This document shows positions 45,100 to 55,537 of a DNA stretch of 64,000 nucleotides, piece by piece. The first letter of the stretch is position 1. Every line of letters begins with the position of its first letter. This DNA is from Lepisosteus oculatus (taxonomy: Eukaryota; Chordata; Actinopteri; Semionotiformes; Lepisosteidae): positions 4,538,501-4,602,500 of the forward strand of contig NC_090697.1 of assembly GCF_040954835.1 (NCBI RefSeq), in the 5' to 3' direction. A program made the translations under genes and the position numbers. The notes beneath the pieces were generated by a model. It was not told where the DNA came from. It made no database searches and was given only the letters and a program-made list of their open reading frames with translations.

Positions 45100-45930
45100 T
45101 GCGTTTGTTTCCAAGAAAGTTTATAATAATATGATCTATAGTTGAAATCTGAGCCTAAATAAAAAGAAAAAGCATTTTCAGAGAGCAATCACGCTCTGTT
45201 TATGTAGAAAAAGTGATTAGGTTTATGAGCAATCTAATTACTTATTCATTTAAAACGCTATATAAAATAAAGTTTATTATTAATTTGCTGGACAGAGCGG
45301 TGAACGTTATTATGGATAAGACAAAGATAACGATCTTGATCAGTTTCGAAATCTGTGTACGCTGTAAGGTTTTTACTTCTTAAACTTTTAAAATACACGT
45401 TTCGAATAGAAAGAAATCATCTTCCTGGTAAAGTATGTATAGCAAACCAGCACGTCTTTTTTCTCCAATCAGAGGGGTTAGACGCTCGGTTAAAAGCAAA
45501 AGAGATTGTCTGTTATAGTGGACATAAAAACAAGAGTTCGCTGGCATTACAGTATATCCTAGAAGACACAGACCGGGAGAATGCCTGCAGCGTAAAAGAA
45601 AATGCCTGATGAACTAGGAATTGGACAGTTTTCAAGTGCTTGTACAATTGATGGAAATGTTCAAATAAATGTGCAAAAGAAATAAACAAAATAATCATTT
45701 ATTTCTTTATCATATTGGCTAGCTAATGTCCTCTCTTTGCTAGTTAGTGGCTGTGTTTCTGCGTTGGGTAGCAACTGGTGACTGTTCTCAGGCGGAAGAT
45801 GTAAACAGCTTAATTTTCGTATTAAATAATTTTTTAAAATTAAAATTCATTCTATACAGCAATCGCATATTTGGGTACCGTTTCATAAAGCTTTCATGCT
45901 TAAAATGTTTAGGGAGAAATGGAAGACTGA
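45100..45930 (-). repeat. R1 interior, reverse orientation
   Basis: Near-identical to 12640-13320 (GATCTATAGTTGAAATCTGA, AATCAGAGGGGTTAGACGCT, GTTAGTGGCTGTGTTTCTGC). At 45550-45554 it has an extra CAGTA relative to 12936, see findings. The open frames at 45355 and 45747 are repeat-derived. Confidence 0.75.
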
Positions 45931-47059
45931 TAATGGAATGTAATGGAATGAATGATAAGTGTCGCAGTTTAAATAATTTTCGTAGTTAGAAATTATGAAA
46001 CATTCTGTTAAAAGCAAGGGAGTTTTTTTGTCCGTTGCAGTAAAAGAAAATGCCTGACAAAGTAGGGCTTGGACAGATTCCAAGTGCATTTTTGCAATTT
46101 ACGTTGCATTGTCCATTGTGATGCTGTAATACAGTTTAAAATAATTCAAAGTCTAAACTGTATCAGCTTTATTTATGGGTTGCATTTTAGAAGAAGTCAA
46201 AAACCGCACTTAAAATGCAATTTAGAGCTTTCTGGCAAAAGGAGACACCCAAATTAATAATGTAACATGCCACTGTTTGTGCATGAACAAAGTTATACTG
46301 CTATTTCCTTATACTGCAGATACGTGCTGAATCCCCGGCGGAACACATTCCATAAGAATCAGCGCTTTTATATATCGCCTTTAAAGGTGGCTTCTCAAAA
46401 CGCTTTACAGGATAAAAACAACAATAACAGCAACAACAACAATATTATATTTCATTGCACTTTGAAAACCAAGTAATAACTTAACTATATGTGCAAACGT
46501 TTTATGATATCTCACTGTTGTGAATGTCTGTGGAGTGTGTCTTATTAGCCTGTCTGACCTGGCTGTGCTCTCGCTCGCCCTCCCCCCCACTCTCCCTCAA
46601 TTCAATTCAATTCAAGGTGCTTTATTAGCATGACAGATGGGTACAATCAGTGTTGGGTATTTACTTTGCTTTGAGATTCCACTTTTAAAGATGATATATA
46701 AAATCAAGGCTTTAACTTGCTTTAACTCCGCAAGTCTGAGTTCTCGTGTCTGTCCTATCCAAACCCGAAAATATTACAATATGTATCTTTATAGCAGGTG
46801 GTGTACAACTTTTTAGCATAGATTACACTTTTATAAAATGTATTAAAAAATAAAAAGGATTACAATCTAATTTTTCCACGTTTGATCCCAAGATCCCAAG
46901 AAAAATAAATCTAAACGGGGAGAAAGTTATGCTGAAAGTTTAATAAGATACTTAGAAGACAAAGATAACAATTTATGTTGCATTTGTCTGATTGTGAATC
47001 AAAAAACACATATATTTAAACACGCGTTTACGATTTAAATCAAAACGCAATTTAAATCA
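45931..47059. other. R1-linked interior and intergenic DNA, no gene
   Basis: A diverged copy of the preceding R1 segment runs at 46010-46090 (AAAATGCCTGACAAAG, GGCTTGGACAGATTCCAAG). SINE/LINE tail pieces lie at 46365-46420 (CAAAACGCTTTACAGGAT) and 46590-46650 (minus strand, TAATAAAGCACCTTGAATTG). No gene recognised. Confidence 0.45.
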
Positions 47060-47340
47060 ATATAAATGTTTATATTGTAACGCATAGGTGACTATTCATT
47101 GTTATTAAAATGACTTAAATTCGATCATGTTGTGATATTTAGAAATATAAATTTGTTTGGTGCGAGTGAGGTTTTATTTAATCTCTGACCAAGGGAAACG
47201 TTTCATTTTTTCAAAGAAATGTTTGTTAAAAAAAGAAGTCATGGCTCCAGTGGGATCGATCACAGACCGTGTGATACAGGAGTCAGGAACCTAACCCACA
47301 GCACCAGGTCACATGCAGAGTGCTGAAAAAGCACTACAGA
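47060..47340 (-). repeat. tRNA-like module, reverse copy
   Basis: On the minus strand: GACCTGGTGCTGTGGGTTAG, GTTCCTGACTCCTGTATCAC, TCTGTGATCGATCCCACTGG, AGCCATGAC, followed by TTTTAACAAACATTTCTTTG and TAAATATCACAACATGATCG. The arm order is that of a tRNA with a good B box (GATCGATCCC). The shared downstream part ties it to 38440-38660. It is a SINE-like or captured tRNA fragment, not a tRNA gene. Confidence 0.5.
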
Positions 47341-47399
47341 AACATTATCAACAGACAATGTACAGCGTGTACTATTCTTGTGTTGCGGTACATGAATAT

Positions 47400-48033
47400 A
47401 ATTATATTGAGATAACAATGCACCGCCCACTGAGTGGAATGTTCTCATTTGTTCTCAAGTGTAAAAAGAGGTGATAATTCTTAAAAATTCCGTGTCGCAT
47501 TAACTAACCTCTTCAGTTTATTCCGTCAGACAGTACATGGATATAATTATATCGTTATTAATTTCTTTAGATACGCGATTCCATATTATATTCCCTTTTA
47601 ATCAAATTCTAAAAGTATGCTTGTTGACTCCGGTATCTCATTAGTTAAAGACTTCGATGCTTAAAATGTTTAGGGGAAATGGAATACTGGTGTGTATTTT
47701 TTTCTTTAAAGTACCAAGACCAGCCATATACTGTATGTTTATGTTCCAAAATTAATATCATTTATGGCCTTCACACGCGTTACAGTATGCTCCTATTCTT
47801 TTTATGCTCAGCTACTAAGATTTCCTTTCAGTGGTAAAATTCCACATAAATATTCAAAACTAAAACGGGCACAGTAAAGACATTTTAATCTTTCTACGAC
47901 CGACCAACGCACCACGAATGCCCCTGTCAGTCAACCAATCACGTACTGCGGTATTTTGCATCGTGGCGCGCGAAGCCATAGCCAATTACCTCCGGTACAT
48001 GTCTGTACCGCGCACTTTGAATGGCTGCATCTG
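47400..48033 (-). repeat. R1 repeat arm, reverse orientation
   Basis: It ends ATGGCTGCATCTG followed by TA (48034-48035) and is the reverse complement of 43060-43200 and 43980-44400 in its left part (AACAATGCACCGCCCACTGA, TTGACTCCGGTATCTC). The right part, from about 47690, belongs to SD1. Confidence 0.75.
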
Positions 48034-49353
48034 TATACAGATTTTGTACAGTTTTTCATGATTAATCTTCTGTTGGTATTGTGGCAGAAGATGATTAATA
48101 TTGTGGTCAGATTTACTGAGAGGAGGCCTGCACACTGCTTTATAAGGGTCAGTAATGTTTCCAAAGCACTTATCGAGGACACATGTTGAGCCCGTCGGAC
48201 ATGTGATGTACTGTAATGCTGACGGGTAGGAAGGACATTGAAGAAGAAAAATAATAATGTTGTTTTGTCCATCACTATACAAACAAATAGTCAAATAGCA
48301 TAATAAGATAACTGGTGAAACACAAACAAACCGAAAGTGATGATGAACTGTAATCACCATTGCATAAAACAAAGTCGTTTTCAGTCTAGTTCATCCCAGC
48401 ACAAGAGCAGGCCTGGTCTTCTTTATCAACATTGGGTTACCAGGAGTGATGTACCCCACATCAGTACCTGCCATCTCCTGTTGACACTGCAGTGTGAACG
48501 TACAGATGAGTTCAGAATAGCGCTGCTCCTGCTGCTGTGAGGGGGGTGGTTTGTGGATGAAGTCCTGGCTCTCCATTACTTGGCAGTCCTTGTCTGGACA
48601 GGCTGAATGACCCTGATTTCTTTCTTTGTTGAGAGACAGAAACAAAACAAAGACATTAACAACAAAATTAATTTAAGGATCTAATATAATATATAATATA
48701 TAATATATAATAACATATAATATAATATAGAGATGTTTGTATTACCATATTCCACTTTCTTTGTAAACATCTGCATCAATTTCTTTAATTCATTCACTTT
48801 AAATCCACTTAATATGGAGTTTTACCACTAAAGGGAAGTTTCAGTTAGTTAGTGCTCAGTTAGTGCTAAGCATAAAAATAACAGGAGCATAAAGCATAAA
48901 CTCTCTGAACGTCATAAACAGTTTTGATTTAGGAATATAAATATATTATATAAACTGTCTATGGTTGGTAGTGGTAGTTTAAATAAAAATATACAACAGT
49001 ATCCAACTTTTTCATTTTATGCATCAACGCTTTTCACTCGGTCACTTACTGTGGTTATTTTAGAAAAGTTTTGACATGCTCATTCAGACTATATTAAGTT
49101 TCTATGCTTTGTAAAAAGCTCTAATGTTTTAAGGTACAGGTACAGGTATTATAGATAAATTATTATAGAAGTTTTACTTAAGTAAGTTTTACTTACTGTT
49201 TTACTCTCTCCATCTTTAGTATTCACCCATTTGCTCAGTCACAGCCTCTTTTCCATTCAGCAGGGAATAAACCTTTTCCCTTTTCCTTTGTAGTCTATGC
49301 AACGAGAACAATGCTAACACTGAACCAAATTGTCACTCAGTTTGACCGACTTG

Positions 49354-49400
49354 TATCCAGCACCACTGAGATGAGGGAGAGAGACTGGCAAGGGAGCAGC
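49354..49400 (+). other. 47-bp patch of R3 sequence inserted in SD1 copy B
   Basis: The insert ATCCAGCACCACTGAGATG, GGGAGAGAGACTGGCAAGGG, AGCAGC is nearly identical to the R3 interior at 818-866 and 25063-25109. Copy A reads straight through (about 15371). It has neither R3 ends nor a visible target duplication. Confidence 0.8.
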
Positions 49401-50167
49401 AAGATTTTCAATTTTCCAATGAAACAATCATGACAGAAAAAGTAGTTAAAATAAGCACGTCAAAATGTTTCCAATATAATCACATGACCGAGTTATGTTT
49501 ATGAAGAAAGTGGAATACCCTTCCACAACCAGCTAAATAAATATATTTATATTAATAATTTGAAATTGTTCATGACGTTCAGAAATTCATTTTTATTTTC
49601 AGCTACTTTCAGAATAAATTTTACAGTTTTGTTGTAGGAAGCTAAAGTTTACGCTAACATTAAATGCACAAGAAGGGCTACCTATTGATCGTCTTTGGTC
49701 AGTGAATCACGATGTTCGCTGTGGGATGGTGAAGCAAAGCTCAGCCCCTGTAACACATTAATGAGATTTAATGCACATTCTGAATGGCTCCATCTGTATG
49801 TAGAAGAAGAGAAGTGCCTTGCCTGGTCTGTGGGTGCACTGGTGGTTTTAAGAGATAAAAACAGCCTGTGTCAAAAGAAAAATGGTCCTAGCACTTTTTT
49901 ATAATTGCTAGGTGGTGTAAAAAAACAAAAGTAGTTCCTGCATATACTGCAGAGTTCACCTACTGTATCTGTGACAAATTCTATTGAAAAAGTAAAACTT
50001 TTAAAGTAAAGGTATTTTCGTCTTTTTTTTTTCTAAACATATCACAACGGTAGCTACTTCTCAGGATAATATCCAAATAAAGAAGAACTGCAGATGAAAT
50101 CTCTTGGCTCTTCACCGCATCTTAATTAACCAAAAGAAATACACTGGTCCCACACGCAAGCTCAGTA

Positions 50168-50204
50168 ACAGCAGGAGGGGCTACTAGAAATACTTTATAA
50201 ATTG
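50168..50204 (+). promoter_or_regulatory. TAAR promoter block
   Basis: Same sequence as the block at 16151 (ACAGCAGGAGGGGCTACTAG, CTTTATAAATT), about 155 bp before the ATG at 50352. Confidence 0.7.
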
Positions 50205-50351
50205 AGAAGCAAAGAAGATACTAGCAAAACTTGAAAGATAAAACTAAAAAAGTAGCATTTTTAAGGAAGAGGAAGTGGAATTCTGATATCCCTTCAGCAA
50301 GATCTTTCCAAGATTTTTTTTTTTATTTAAGATTTTATTTTTTCTCATATA

Positions 50352-51380
50352 ATGGATTTAAATGAAATAGGGGGACATCAAATAGTGCAGTACTGCTTTG
50401 CTTCCGACAATACATCTTGCACAAAAGAAACTCGATCCACAGCTGTTTACATAATTTTATATGTTTTCTTTATATCAGTGGTGATGCTGACAGTGTGTGG
50501 AAACCTGGTGGTGATCATCTCTATCTCTCACTTCAAGCAGCTCCACACACCAACTAACCTCCTCCTGCTCTCTCTGGCTGTGGCAGACTTTCTAATAGGG
50601 CTGATTGTGATGCCTTTGGCAATGATCAGATATATAGAAACCTGCTGGTATTTTGGGAGGATATTTTGTATGATTTTCTATTCTGTTCTCTTAATTCTTA
50701 CAGTTGCTTCTCTTATTAATGTTGTTTTCATAAGTATTGATCGATATGTTGCTGTGTGTGACCCATTGCAATATTATAATAAAATAACAGTTACTGTCAT
50801 GTGCCAATGTATAATATTTATGTGGTCATTCTCTGTACTTTACATGTTGATGATTATTATTGGTAATATTAATTTTGTAAACTCTGTAGGTGAAAATGTC
50901 TGTCTGGGAGAATGTGTTCTTGAAATCAGTGCGCCCTGGGTGATAGTTGACATGATAGCTACTTTGATTTTGCCTTGCTCTGTTATGATAGCTCTCTATA
51001 TGAAAATATTTATTGTTGCCAAAAGGCACGCACAATTGATCAAAATGATAACTGAGCAACTGACCTATCAAAATGGAAGCAATGGTAAAGTTTCCAGAAG
51101 ATCTGAAATTAAAGCAGCCAAAACATTAGGAATCGTAATGGCTATATTCCTCACATGTTACTTGCCATATTACATTGGCAGTCTAGTTCAAGGAGATTTC
51201 AGTGACTCTTCTTCAGTTACTAATTCATTAATATTTATTATCAATGTAAGCTCTGCAATTAACCCTATTATTTATGCTTTGTTTTATCCGTGGTTTCAAA
51301 AGTCAGTGAAAGAAATATTACAATTCAGGATATGTGATGGAGCATCTGATCTAATTAATTTGTTCCCTGAAAATCACTGA
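50352..51380 (+). CDS. TAAR, intact, 342 aa (SD1 copy B)
   Basis: Paralogue of the gene at 16333, with the same length, start context and landmarks: DNTS glycosylation site, N51 (1.50), D79 (2.50), C106, Leu113 at 3.32, DRY 130-132, Asp200 at 5.42 (VIVDMIATLILP), P208, CYLPYY in TM6, NPIIYALFYPWFQKS in TM7. About two dozen residues differ, several of them in TM2-TM5 (MPFAM to MPLAM, FFS to FYS, CAFEIS to CVLEIS, DNIATF to DMIATL), close to the expected ligand pocket. Both copies keep clean frames, so both are probably functional. It is followed by an AATAAA at about 51390. Confidence 0.95.
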   Translation: MDLNEIGGHQIVQYCFASDNTSCTKETRSTAVYIILYVFFISVVMLTVCGNLVVIISISHFKQLHTPTNLLLLSLAVADFLIGLIVMPLAMIRYIETCWYFGRIFCMIFYSVLLILTVASLINVVFISIDRYVAVCDPLQYYNKITVTVMCQCIIFMWSFSVLYMLMIIIGNINFVNSVGENVCLGECVLEISAPWVIVDMIATLILPCSVMIALYMKIFIVAKRHAQLIKMITEQLTYQNGSNGKVSRRSEIKAAKTLGIVMAIFLTCYLPYYIGSLVQGDFSDSSSVTNSLIFIINVSSAINPIIYALFYPWFQKSVKEILQFRICDGASDLINLFPENH

Positions 51381-51931
51381 TTTTTGCATAATAAACATTA
51401 GCATGTCTTATGTAAATGTATTTGTTTATGTCCATTATTCAGACATACTAACGAAGGTTAAAATATATAGGAACTGGAAACAGCATTTTGCAAATGTGCA
51501 TGTAGTTTTCCATGGAAACATGTTTTCTTCCAATGATATGTTCATTTTAATTTAATTAAATATATACATTAACTTGATAAGTTAATTTTTACTTGGCTTT
51601 AGAATGTTAATGGAAGGCAGATAAATACATAAAATAATGTATTTGCCACACTGTTCACATTTTATTATTGAGTAATATTCTATATATTAATGTTTCTAGT
51701 AAAAATACTCATCTGACTATATGTATTTAATCAACTTATCATTCATGCCTAACCATGAAGCACATGTGACTTTGACTTTTGAAATACTAAATCAATGTGG
51801 AATTATTAAATCTCATTAGATCTGATAGGTGACGGTGAAGCCTGTGTAACTTAAGAAAAAAAATACCTTCATATATAAATATATAAAAAAAAATTTCCCC
51901 ACCTATCCACACAGAACAAAGCCATTAACTA

Positions 51932-52613
51932 CAGATACAGCCATTCAAAATGCACAGTACAAACCCGTACTGCGGGCAACTACGCACGAGCCACTGCGCC
52001 TTACCGCGGTATGTGATTGGCTGGCCAAAATGACCGACAGGGGCACTCGTGGTGCATTGGTCGGTAGTGAAAAGATTTAATCATTTAATCTCTTTACTGT
52101 GCACATTTTAATCCGCTTAGTATTGAATATTTATATGAAATTTTACCACTAAAGGGAAATTTTAGTAGCTGAGCATAAAAAGAAGAGGAGCATAACGCAT
52201 CTGAAGGTCATAAACGATATCAATTTAGGAACATAAACATATTACTGTATGTAAACTGTACTGTATATGGCTGGTCTTGGTAGTTTAAAGAAAAAATACA
52301 CACCAGTCTTCCATTTCTCCCTAAACATTTTAAGTTTTATGAAATGGTCCCCAAATATGCGATTGCTGTATAGAATGAGTTTTAATTTAAAAAAAATATT
52401 AAACAAGAAAATTAAGCTGTTTACATTCCTCTGCCTGAGAATATAGTCACTCATTGCTACGCAACGCAGAAACACAGCCACTAACTATCAAAGAGAGGAC
52501 ATTAGCTAGCCAATATGATAAAGGAATACATTTTTTTTTTGTTTATTTCTTTTGCACATTTATTTGAACATTTCCATCGATTGTACAAGCACTTAGAAAC
52601 TTTCCAATCCCTA
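51932..52613 (+). repeat. R1 repeat arm at the 5' end of a TAAR pseudogene
   Basis: It begins CAGATACAGCCATTCAAAAT after TA and is the SD1 counterpart of 17872-18565, with the same junction into TAAR sequence. The insertion therefore predates SD1. Confidence 0.75.
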
Positions 52614-53590
52614 GTTCATTTTCCATCTGATAATACATCTTGCCGAAAAGAAACTCGATCTGCAGTTGTTAATGTAATTGTGTATGTTTCAGTGTTGATA
52701 CTGACAGTGTGTGGAAACCTGATGGTGATCATCTCTATCTCTCACTTCAAGCAGCTTCACACACCAACTAACCTCCTCCTGCTCTCTCTGGCTGTGGCAG
52801 ACTTTCTAATAGGGCTGATTGTGATGCCATTCGTAATGATCAGATATATAGAAACCTGTTGGTATTTTGGGAGGATATTTTGTATGATTTTCTATTCTGT
52901 TCTCTTCATTCTTTCAGTTGCTTCTCTTATTAATGTTGTTTTCATAAGTATTGATCGGTATTTTGCTGTGTGTGACCCATTGCAATATTATAATAAAATA
53001 ACAGTTAATGTTATGTGCCTATACAGTATATAATATTCATTTGGTCATTCTCTGTATTTTATGTGTTGATGATTGTTACTTGTAATATTAATGTTATAAA
53101 CTCTGCAGGTGCAAATGCCTGTCTAGGAGAATGTGTTTTTGAAATTAATGCATCCTATAGTTGATATGTTAGCTACTTTTATTTTGCCTTGCTCTATTAT
53201 GATAGCTCTCTATATGAAAATATTTATTGTTGCCAAAAGACACGCACATGTGATCAAAACTGTTACTGAGCAACTGACATATCGAAATGGAAGCAACACT
53301 AAAGCTTCCAAAAGATCTGAAATAAAAGCAGCCAAAACCTTAGGAACTGTAGTGGCTGTATTCCTTCTGTGTTTCCTGCCCTATTATATTGGCAGTCTAG
53401 TTCAAGGAGATCTTAGTGTCTCTTCTTCAGTAACAAACTCATTAATTTTTGTTATAAATACAAGCTCTGCAGTGAATCCTATTATTGATGTTTTGTTTTA
53501 CCCCTGGTTTCAAAAGTCAGTGAAAGAAATATTAAAATTCAGGATATGTTATTGAGCATCCAATCTAATCAATCCGTTCCCTGAAAATCA
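52614..53590 (+). pseudogene. TAAR pseudogene (SD1 copy B)
   Basis: It retains TM1-TM4 in the first frame (VLILTVCGNLMVII, SLAVADFLIGLIVMP, SIDRYFAVCDPLQYYNK), which is R1-derived before codon 36. A 5-bp CAGTA insertion at 53024-53028 breaks the frame in TM4; the paralogue at 18860 lacks it. The 5-bp deletion before TM5 near 53150 is shared with the pseudogene at 18566. The last frame (to 53555) has NPIIDVLFYPWFQ, with the conserved Tyr7.53 changed to Asp. No promoter block is left. Confidence 0.9.
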
Positions 53591-53721
53591 ATGAATTTTG
53601 CATGCATACTAAATGTCACTTTGTTTCATGTAAATGTATTTCTTTGTTTATGACCATTATTCATACATGCTAAATAAAGTGAAAATAATATATGAACCAG
53701 AAAAAGAGTTTTGCAAATGTA

Positions 53722-54959
53722 ATGGAATAATGTTTTCTTCTAATGGTATGTTCTTTCATTTTCATTTAATTAAATATCCTAAATATCATTATAAATTTTC
53801 ATTTGGTTTTAGAATTTTAAGGGAAGGCCAATTAAATCATAAAATAATTCATTTGTCATGATGTTCACACTTTATTTATTAATATTCTCTGTAAACCATT
53901 AATTTTATGATTAATTCCTATGTCGATCTTACTCTTGATAAAATCAGTTTTATCACTATATATATTTGTAGAAAATATATTCAACTGGTAGATTTTATTA
54001 AACTTAACATTTATGCCAAACCATGAAGCACGTGTAACTGACTGCTGAAGTACTAAATCTCATTGATGTTGACAGGTGATTTAAACTGTGAAATGTCAAG
54101 CCTTGTGTAACCTAAGAAAGAAAAATACCTTAACATATAAATATAAAGATATTTTCCCCATCTATCAACACAGAACAATGCCATTCCATGTGTTGGGGGC
54201 TGCAGTGTTGCTCGCTGTCTGGGGTCTTCACAGCCAGTAATTTCAAGGCAAATGGAGGTTGTCAGGACAGAACAACATCTAGGTGACTAGGAGTTTCTCC
54301 CATCAAAAGGGAGATGTAGGAGATGCAAAATTATACTAGAGGGTGCTTTTTCTGCAGGATTTCACTTGTAGTGATCAGTGACAAGCAGTGCATTGCACCA
54401 CTGTTATACATACAACAACTGGTTCCTTACCTGCCGGTCTTACTGTCGGTCATCTTGACAGGGCCCGTTGTAATGAGATGCCCCATGTTCTCAATTTTAA
54501 ATTCACTTCTCAAGATGTCACACTTCCCTGTTACATCCCAAAAATACATAGCATTACATCTTTGAAACTAATGCACAAAATCCTCATTTCAGTGGCACAA
54601 ATCTTCACAAATACATGAAACAGAAGCTGAAGGAAGTCACAGCCCTAAATAATTTTTTTTACCCCTGAAACGAAAGGAGCACAGAAGTTATTTTGACAGT
54701 AACTACGAAGCAGCACAAATGCAGCACAGCAGACACTGGCTTTGCTTTCCTCCACCTGGGCCGATGTCTTGGACAAAGAAAGGTAAAGTCCTGATATTAG
54801 TTATCATTGTCATGCGACAGTGGTAGAGACAAATGTTCTGAATTTTCAAAATATTTCTTTCTAGAATTTAATTAACATTGATTCTGGGACAGTACCACCA
54901 GTTTATATTACTTTAAAACTATGCATATGTATATACAAGTATACGCAAGTTAAAAAAAT
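53722..54959. other. 3' flank of the pseudogene and intergenic DNA
   Basis: The first 150 bases resemble the 3' flank of the gene at 16333 (about 17500-17620). After that no gene or repeat is recognised. Confidence 0.45.
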
Positions 54960-54989
54960 AGCCTCTTTTGACTGAGAGCTCACAAGCAG

Positions 54990-55050
54990 GTGAGCTCTGC
55001 TTTCATCAATTCCCCTACGGGATTAATAAAGTATTATCTATCTATCTCAG
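54990..55050 (+). mobile_element. LINE 3' tail fragment
   Basis: CAATTCCCCTACGGGATTAA, TAAAGTATTATCTATCTATC matches the 3' end of the LINE at 6814-8139 (CACGGGATCAATAAAGTATC). Confidence 0.75.
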
Positions 55051-55429
55051 GCAGTGATGAGGTGGGAAACACCACAGCAAAAGAAAAAGAAAAGACACAA
55101 AAAATATACAAAAAAATATTCATATCAGCGGAAGTGTTCCAGAGGAGGTTTTTGATTTGGGAGATGGATGGCCCAGTCATCCTGGATGGAGGAGACAGAA
55201 CACCTCAGGGATGTTTCCAGGTGTTGGTTTGCTCTCTCAGTTTGACCATTTGTCTCAGGATGACACCCTGAAGACAGGTCATTCTGAATGCCCAGTTTAT
55301 TGCAAAACGCTCACCAGAACCTAGGAATGAATTGGAGGCCCTGATCAGAAACTATGGAAGCAGGAAGCCTGTGGAGTCTTAATACCTCTTGGGTGCAAAA
55401 TATCCATATTCAGGTGTGACAAACCTCAA

Positions 55430-55537
55430 GAAGGCTCCACAGCCGAAACGTTGTGTTTCTGTTCTTCTCTTTTCAGCATGGAATAAACCTTTACTCGTTC
55501 CTTTGCAGCCTACGCATGCTGACGCAGCTCCCTACTA
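55430..55537 (+). mobile_element. PLE 3' end fragment
   Basis: AAGGCTCCACAGCCGAAACG, TTTCAGCATGGAATAAACC, GCAGCCTACGCATGCTGACG matches the 3' part of the PLE at 6510-6612. Confidence 0.88.

Larger units (their letters stand above)
47690..53721 (+). repeat. segmental duplication SD1, copy B
   Basis: Counterpart of 13694-19560. It includes the intact TAAR at 50352 and a pseudogene at 52614. Beyond 53721 copy B continues into flank that copy A lost to R1 and LINE insertions. Confidence 0.92.
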
